Of a stretch of DNA of 64,000 bases, positions 56,427 through 64,000 are shown piece after piece. Origin of the DNA: Brienomyrus brachyistius (Eukaryota > Chordata > Actinopteri > Osteoglossiformes > Mormyridae); the NCBI RefSeq assembly GCF_023856365.1, contig NW_026042401.1, positions 186,001 through 250,000 on the forward strand, given 5' to 3'. Numbering within the stretch: position 1 is the stretch's first letter; each line of letters opens with the position of its first letter. The translations under genes and the position numbers were made by a program. The notes beneath the pieces were generated by a model. The model made no database searches. It worked only from the letters and a program-made list of their open reading frames with translations, and was not told where the DNA came from.

Positions 56427-59134
56427 CTGCCCTAAAACTGAATGTACAGCCTAAACCGTAAGTGCTAGAATTATGAAACTTGGTAGGATGATGTCAATTC
56501 CTCCCCGCTACTCAAATCATCCGACCCAACCATGTCGGCCAGATGGGGGCGCCGTGGCGCCCCCTAACGCGTTTTGATTGATATCTCCTGTCCTGTTAGT
56601 CCTATAATTGAAATTCATATTTCTACTGATAGAGACATCCTTGCCCTACCAACTTGCCATTTGGACTATTAAGCTCCGCCTACTTAGATTTTTTGCTAAT
56701 TTGCATAATTTGCAAAACCTACTTTTGCTTGTAATTCCTACACCGTCTGACGGAATCAGACAAATGAGGTATAAAACCGATCAGGTCTCTGAGCTGATGA
56801 ATAATAATTCAAATAACCCTGATATTGGTCTATCATACGGCCACTAGCCACGCCCAAAGTCTACGTAAATTTAGCCAGTATTGGTCTGACTGTTATAACT
56901 TGGCCATACCTTAGCCTACCTTCACCAAATTTGAAATCCTATCTCTGTACCAAATTCTGGGGACACTATTGAAGGCGGGCCGCATTTCGTCAATAGGGGG
57001 CGCTACAACTAAAAACTGCCAATATCTCCTGACTTCCTTGACCGATCCAAATGAAATTTGGCATACATGTACTACTCTGAAGCCTGAGGTCAGGAATCTA
57101 TCAGGGCAGTCATTAGTCATAAAACCCTAGCCACCATCAGCCAATCAAAATCAAGCAGCATTCTGACAGGCCTTTGACAGGCTTAACAACAGCTGATCTG
57201 AACAAAAATAGGCTTGTACATTTGTCTCCTAACCCCTAGCAACCCCTGCGAAGGCCACCCCAATTGTCCACATGGGGGCGCTACAGCGACAGGATTTGCA
57301 TTTCTGCTTATTTCTATTGAACTGTTAATGATAAAATTGAGATTTGTTACTTATCTAATGCACTGGCCCATGCCAAATTCAAATCCATGTAGAACTTCAT
57401 CCTATCTCTTTCCGCTTTTGCGTATTTTATAGGAGTCTAAAAACATGACATTTCGTTAACCTCCTTGGATTTTCAACCAACCTATGTATATCTAGTATTA
57501 TTCAAATCAGGAGACAGTCCTGGTATACAATTATTCAAAAAATCCTAAACTTTCTATAAGGTACGGCGACCAGCCACATCCAGACCATACAGGTGCCACG
57601 CCCACTTCAATCAGACAGCTGTATCTCAGGCCTGCCTCAGCCAATCACTACCAAACTTGAATATGTCATCAAGGACGGTAGTGGGTAAGGGCCCTCCAAA
57701 TTTGGTGCCGATTGGTCAAACGGGGGCGCTACAGCAATGCAATATGTGTCTCTAAACCTGCAAAACCAGTGAAAGTGACATTTATCTCATTTCTGTTCAA
57801 GTCTCACATTACTGGTAAAAATCCTTTGTATTGCAAGTTCTGTGAGTCATGCCAAATCAAGATATATGTATTGAATAATAACAGTCATCTGCATTCCCTT
57901 GTGATATTTAAAAACGGATTAAATGAAATATTCCTATAACTTTAACAATCTACACCCCATGTAAGTGATTCTGGTGTCAAGTCAATCAAGACACTGCCGT
58001 CAGGGATGATTATTAAAAAATACCTGACCTTTCTGTATAATATGGCCACCAGCCACACCCAACCTGCATCATTTATAAGCCGATTTCAATCAAACAGCTA
58101 AATCTCAGGCATGCTTCATCCAATCCTCACGAAATTTGATCCACTTATGTAGCACTGGTCTACAGACATACCCTCAAACTTTGATGCCGATCGGTCAAAC
58201 GGGGGTGCTATGGCCACTATCTGTATACTCCTAAGATCCACCTTAGGTCAAACAGCTAAATCTCAGGCTTGCTTCATCCAATCCTCACAAAATTTCACCC
58301 ACTAATGTAGCACTGGCCCACAGACAGACCCTCCAACTTTGATGTCGATCGGTCAAACGGGGGCGCTATGGCGACTGTTCATATGTGTCTAAGAGCAAAC
58401 TTGGCTGAGAAGGCCTAAAAATATTGAATAGAATTTATCCATGGAGCGCAGGCTCCACCTGCTGGCCAAACCATTTCAATTCCTATTTCAATCAAACAGC
58501 TAAATCTCAGGCATGCTTCATCCGATTCTCACCAAATTTTACCCACTAATGTAGCACGGCCTCCCAGAGAGACCAACCAACATTGGTGCCGATCAGTCAA
58601 ACGGGGGCGCTACAGCCACTGTTCATATATGTCTAAGACCCACCTTAGTTAATTCAGCTGAAATATCCTTATTTTCCATCAAACATTCAAAGATTAATCA
58701 CCCACTCCTTCATCTGAGTCCATATTTTCAATTTCCTTTTACTGTCCTGCCATCTGACTTTTACAAATTTATCAGCCTTCAATTATACTTTAGGCTGTGT
58801 AAACTGCAGCAATTGCAATTTTGTAATAAATTATCTAGCAGGTGGAGCCCTTGCTCCATTTATAAAATGCCATTGAATACTTTCAGCCTTTCTTCTGTCT
58901 AAATGATCAGCCTATTCTGTCCATTAGCTTCTCATGCTATTGTAGTAGTATTTCCTACTTTCAGACTATTTAAATGCATTGGCCAGCAATTACAGTCTCT
59001 ATTTCATGTCCCATTATTATTGAACTTTTCATTTTATGCTGTGTACTCCATGTCTACCCACCTATTCTTTCCATTAGCTTTGGAACCATTTATCACTGCT
59101 TGCAGTTATATTTATTATTATTATTATTATTTTT
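56427..59134 (+). repeat. 2.6-kb array, unit 4 (2,708 bp)
   Basis: The front is nearly identical to unit 3; the back has the extra sub-repeats of unit 1 plus the 3' region of unit 2. It is thus a mosaic of the two arrangements. Confidence 0.95.
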
Positions 59135-61836
59135 CTGCCCTAAAACTGAATGTACAGCCTAAACCGTAAGTGCTAGAATTATGAAACTTGGTAGGATGAT
59201 GTCAATTCCTCCCCGCTACTCAGATAATCCGACCCAACCATGTCGGCCAGATGGGGGCGCCGTGGCGCCCCCTAACGTGTTTTGATTGATATCTCCTGTC
59301 CTGTTAGTCCTATAATTGAAATTCATATTTCTACTGATAGAGACATCCTTGCCCTACCAACTTGCCATTTGGACTATTAAGCTCCGCCTACTTAGATTTT
59401 TTGCTAATTTGCATAATTTGCAAAACCTACTTTTGCTTGTAATTCCTACACCGTCTGACGGAATCAGACAAATGAGGTATCAAACTGATCAGGTCTCTGA
59501 GCTGATGAATACTAATTCAAATAATCCTGATATTGGTCTATCATACGGCCACTAGCCACGCCCAAAGTCTACGTAAATTTAGCCAGTATTGGTCTAACTG
59601 TTATAACTTGGCCATACCTTAGCCTACCTTCACCAAATTTGAAATCCTATCTCTGTACCAAATTCTGGGGACACTGTTGAAGGTGGGCCGCATTTCGTCA
59701 ATAGGGGGCGCTACAACTAAAAACTGCCAATATCTCCTGACTTCCTTGACCGATCCAAATGAAATTTGGCATACATGTACTACTCTGAAGCCTGAGGTCA
59801 GGAATCTATCAGGGCAGTCATTAGTCATAAAACCCTAGCCACCATCAGCCAATCAAAATCAAGCAGCATTCTGACAGGCCTTTGACAGGCTTAACAACAG
59901 CTGATCTGAACAAAAATAGGCTTGTACATTTTTCTCCTAACCCCTAGCAACCCCTGCGAAGGCCACCCCAATTGTCCACATGGGGGCGCTACAGCGACAG
60001 GATTTGCATTTCTGCTTATTTCTATTGAACTGTTAATGATAAAATTGAGATTTGTTACTTATCTAATGCACTGGCCCATGCCAAATTCAAATCCATGTAG
60101 AACTTCATCCTATCTCTTTCCGCTTTTGCGTATTTTATAAGAGTCTAAAAACATGACATTTCGTTAACCTCCTTGGATTTTCAACCAACCTATGTATATC
60201 TAGTATTATTCAAATCAGGAGACAGTCCTGGTATACAATTATTCAAAAAATCCTAAACTTTCTATAAGGTACGGCGACCAGCCACATCCAGACCATACAG
60301 GTGCCACGCCCACTTCAATCAGACAGCTGTATCTCAGGCCTGCCTCAGCCAATCACTACCAAACTTGAATATGTCATCAAGGACGGTAGTGGGTAAGGGC
60401 CCTCCAAATTTGGTGCCGATTGGTCAAACGGGGGCGCTACAGCAATGCAATATGTGTCTCTAAACCTGCAAAACCAGTGAAAGTGACATTTATCTCATTT
60501 CTGTTCAAGTCTCATATTACTGGTAAAAATCCTTTGTACTGAAAGTTCTGTGAGTCATGCCAAATCAAGATATATGTATTGCATAATAACAGTCATCTGC
60601 ATTTCCTTGTGATATTTAAAAACGGATTAAATGAAATATTCCTATAACTTTAACAATCTACACCCCATGTAAGTGATTCTGGTGTCAAGTCAATCAAGAC
60701 ACTGCCGTCAGGGATGATTATTAAAAAATACCTGACCTTTCTGTATAATATGGCCACCAGCCACACCCAACCTGCATCATTTATAAGCCGATTTCAATCA
60801 AACAGCTAAATCTCAGGCATGCTTCATCCAATCCTCACGAAATTTGATCCACTTATGTAGCACTGGTCTACAGACATACCCTCAAACTTTGATGCCGATC
60901 GGTCAAACGGGGGTGCTATGGCCACTATCTGTATACTCCTAAGATCCACCTTAGGTCAAACAGCTAAATCTCAGGCTTGCTTCATCCAATCCTCACAAAA
61001 TTTCACCCACTAATGTAGCACTGGCCCACAGACAGACCCTCCAACTTTGATGTCGATCGGTCAAACGGGGGTGCTATGGCGACTGTTCATATGTGTCTAA
61101 GAGCAAACTTGGCTGAGAAGGCCTAAAAATATTGAATAGAATTTATCCATGGAGCGCAGGCTCCACCTGCTGGCCAAACCATTTCAATTCCTATTTCAAT
61201 CAAACAGCTAAATCTCAGGCAAGCTTCATCCCATCCTCACGAAATTTGATCCACTTATGTAGCACTGGCCCACAGACAGACCCTCCAACTTTGGTGCCGA
61301 TCAGTCAAACGGGGGCGCTACAGCCACTGTTCATATATGTCTAAGACCCACCTTAGTTAATTCAGCTGAAATATCCTTATTTTCCATCAAACATTCAAAG
61401 ATTAATCACCCACTCCTTCATCTGAGTCCATATTTTCAATTTCCTTTTATTGTCCTGCCATCTGACTTTTACAAATTTATCAGCCTTCAATTATACTTTA
61501 GGCTGTGTAAACTGCAGGAATTGCAATTTTGTAATAAATTATCCAGCAGGTGGAGCCCTTGCTACATTTATAAAATGCCATTGAATACTTTCAGCCTTTC
61601 TTCTGTCTAAATGAGCAGCCTATTCTGTCCATTAGCTTCTCATGCTATTGTAGTAGTATTTCCTACTTTCAGACTATTTAAATGCATTGGCCAGCAAATA
61701 CAGTCTCTATTTCATGTCCCATTATTATTGAACTTTTCATTTTATGCTATGTACTCCATGTCTACGCACTTATTCTGTCCATTAGCTTTGGAACCATTTA
61801 TCACTGCTTGCAGTTATATTTATTATTATTATTTTT
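59135..61836 (+). repeat. 2.6-kb array, unit 5 (2,702 bp)
   Basis: Same arrangement as unit 4, with scattered substitutions (for example CTAACGTG for CTAACGCG near 59275). Confidence 0.95.
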
Positions 61837-64000
61837 CTGCCCTAAAACTGAATGTACAGCCTAAACCGTAAGTGCTAGAATTATGAAACTTGGTAGGATG
61901 ATGTCAATTCCTCCCCGCTACTCAGGTAATCCGACCCAACCATGTCGGCCAGATAGGGGCGCCGTGGCGCCCCCTAACGCGTTTTGATTGATATCTCCTG
62001 TCCTGTTAGTCCTATAATTGAAATTCATATTTCTACTGATAGAGACATCCTTGCCCTACCAACTTGCCATTTGGACTATTAAGCTCCGCCTACTTAGATT
62101 TTTTGCTAATTTGCATAATTTGCAAAACCTACTTTTGCTTGTAATTCCTACACCGTCTGACGGAATCAGACAAATGAGGTATAAAACCGATCAGGTCTCT
62201 GAGCTGATGAATAATAATTCAAATAACCCTGATATTGGTCTATCATACGGCCACTAGCCACGCCCAAAGTCTACGTAAATTTAGCCAGTATTGGTCTGAC
62301 TGTTATAACTTGGCCATACCTTAGCCTACCTTCACCAAATTTTAAATCCTATCCCCGTACCCCATTCTGGGGACACTGTTGAAGGCAGGCCGCATTTCGT
62401 CAATAGGGGGCGCTACAACTAAAAACTGCCAATATCTCCTGACTTCCTTGACCGATCCAAATGAAATTTGGCATACATGTACTACTCTGAAGCCTGAGGT
62501 CAGCTATCTATCAGGGCAGTCATTAATCATAAAACCCTAGCCACCATCAGCCAATCAAAATCAAGCAGCATTCTGACAGGCCTTTGACAGGCTTAACAAC
62601 AGCTGATCTGAACAAAAATAGGCTTGTACATTTGTCTCCTAACCCCTAGCAATCACTGCGAAGGCCACACCAATTGTCCACATGGGGGCGCTACAGCGAC
62701 AGGATTTGCATTTCTGCTTATTTCTATTGAACTGTTAATGATAAAATTGAGATTTGTTACTTATCTAATGCACTGGCCCATGCCAAATTCAAATCCATGT
62801 AGAACTTCATCCTATCTCTTTCCGCTTTTGCGTATTTTATAGGAGTCTAAAAACATGACATTTCGTTAACCTCCTTGGATTTTCAACCAACCTATGTAAA
62901 TCTGATATCATTCAAATCAGGAGACAGTCCTGGTATACAATTATTCAAAAAATCCTAAACTTTCTATAAGGTACGGCGACCAGCCACATCCAGACCATAC
63001 AGGTGCCACGCCCACTTCAATCAGACAGCTGTATCTCAGGCCTGCCTCAGCCAATCACTACCAAACTTGAATATGTCATCAAGGACGGTAGTGGGTAAGG
63101 GCCCTCCAAATTTGGTGCCGATTGGTCAAACGGGGGCGCTACAGCAATGCAATATGTGTCTCTAAACCTGCAAAACCAGTGAAAGTAACATTTATCTCAT
63201 TTCTGTTCAAGTCTCATATTACTGGTAAAAATCCTTTGTACTGCAAGTTCTGTGAGTCATGCCAAATCAAGATATATGTATTGCATAATAACAGTCATCT
63301 GCATTCCCTTGTGATATTTAAAAACGGATTAAATGAAATATTCCTATAACTTTAACAATCTACACCCCATGTAAGTGATTCTGGTGTCAAGTCAATCAAG
63401 ACACTGCCGTCAGGGATGATTATTAAAAAATACCTGACCTTTCTGTATAATATGGCCACCAGCCACACCCAACCTGCATCATTTATAAGCCGATTTCAAT
63501 CAAACAGCTAAATCTCAGGCATGCTTCATCCAATCCTCACGAAATTTGATCCACTTATGTAGCACTGGTCTACAGACATACCCTCAAACTTTGATGCCGA
63601 TCGGTCAAACGGGGGTGCTATGGCCACTATCTGTATACTCCTAATATCCACCTTAGGTCAAACAGCTAAATCTCAGGCTTGCTTCATCCAATCCTCACAA
63701 AATTTCACCCACTAATGTAGCACTGGCCCACAGACAGACCCTCCAACTTTGATGTCGATCGGTCAAACGGGGGCGCTATGGCGACTGTTCATATGTGTCT
63801 AAGAGCAAACTTGGCTGAGAAGGCCTAAAAATATTGAATAGAATTTATCCATGGAGCGCAGGCTCCACCTGCTGGCCAAACCATTTCAATTCCTATTTCA
63901 ATCAAACAGCTAAATCTCAGGCAAGCTTCATCCCATCCTCACGAAATTTGATCCACTTATGTAGCACTGGCCCACAGACAGACCCTCCAACTTTGGTGCC
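61837..64000 (+). repeat. 2.6-kb array, unit 6 (cut by the window end)
   Basis: Shares several unit-1-specific variants (TTTTAAATCCTATCCCCGTA near 62340 and CAGCTATCTATC near 62500) rather than those of units 2-5. The array continues beyond the window. Confidence 0.95.

Overview
The window is vertebrate DNA, almost certainly from a ray-finned (teleost-grade) fish. The evidence is repeated tRNA-derived SINEs of the DANA/Mermaid type, a nearly intact Tc1 transposon, CR1/L2-type LINE pieces, an endogenous retrovirus with fish-like pol, immunoglobulin V exons of the CMRF35/pIgR-like type, and an exon-intron remnant of a HECT ubiquitin ligase of the G2E3-like kind that is expanded in fishes. I cannot name the species. 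No intact host protein-coding gene is visible: every recognisable coding region is a fragment or carries stops or frameshifts, and most of the window is repeat.

Layout. 0-7 kb: SINEs, a degenerate minisatellite, a short fragment of an unrecognised gene (970-1193, +), and an eight-exon G2E3-like HECT pseudogene (3141-5878, -). 6-19 kb: LINE pieces, a hAT transposase C-terminal remnant, a larger inverted paralogue of the unrecognised gene (10640-11343, -), a minisatellite apparently grown from a SINE, an inverted repeat joining SINE and Tc1 ends, a 1,634-bp Tc1 element (12500-14133) with one frameshift near its 3' end, a foldback MITE, and a 60-bp-arm palindrome. 19.9-33.4 kb: a tandem satellite with a 1,118-bp monomer, about 10.4 copies in one direction followed by about 1.7 copies in reverse. 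Every complete copy carries a tRNA-Leu(CAA)-like block whose A and B boxes are conserved although its acceptor and anticodon stems no longer pair. 33.4-39 kb: SINEs, two damaged V-type immunoglobulin exons (-), a LINE piece, and a duplicated first-exon-like segment. 39.1-45.2 kb (-): a 5'-truncated endogenous retrovirus with env, integrase, RNase H and RT remnants, all inactivated. 45.5-48 kb: a second copy of the hAT remnant, a solo-LTR-like element, and a LINE RT remnant. 48.1-64 kb: a micro-array of eight hairpins, then a second tandem array of six 2.56-2.74-kb units (the last cut by the window end), each built from smaller related blocks around the phrase GGGGGCGCTA.

The genes do not form a pathway. 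The coherent signals are structural: two unrelated large tandem arrays, one bearing tRNA-derived Pol III-type promoter boxes with a higher-order dimer pattern and a terminal inversion, and one associated with repeated hairpins that look like mobile-element ends. These are the best candidates for something undescribed. Coordinates of exons come from splice consensus read by eye; family names come from motif recognition without database search.
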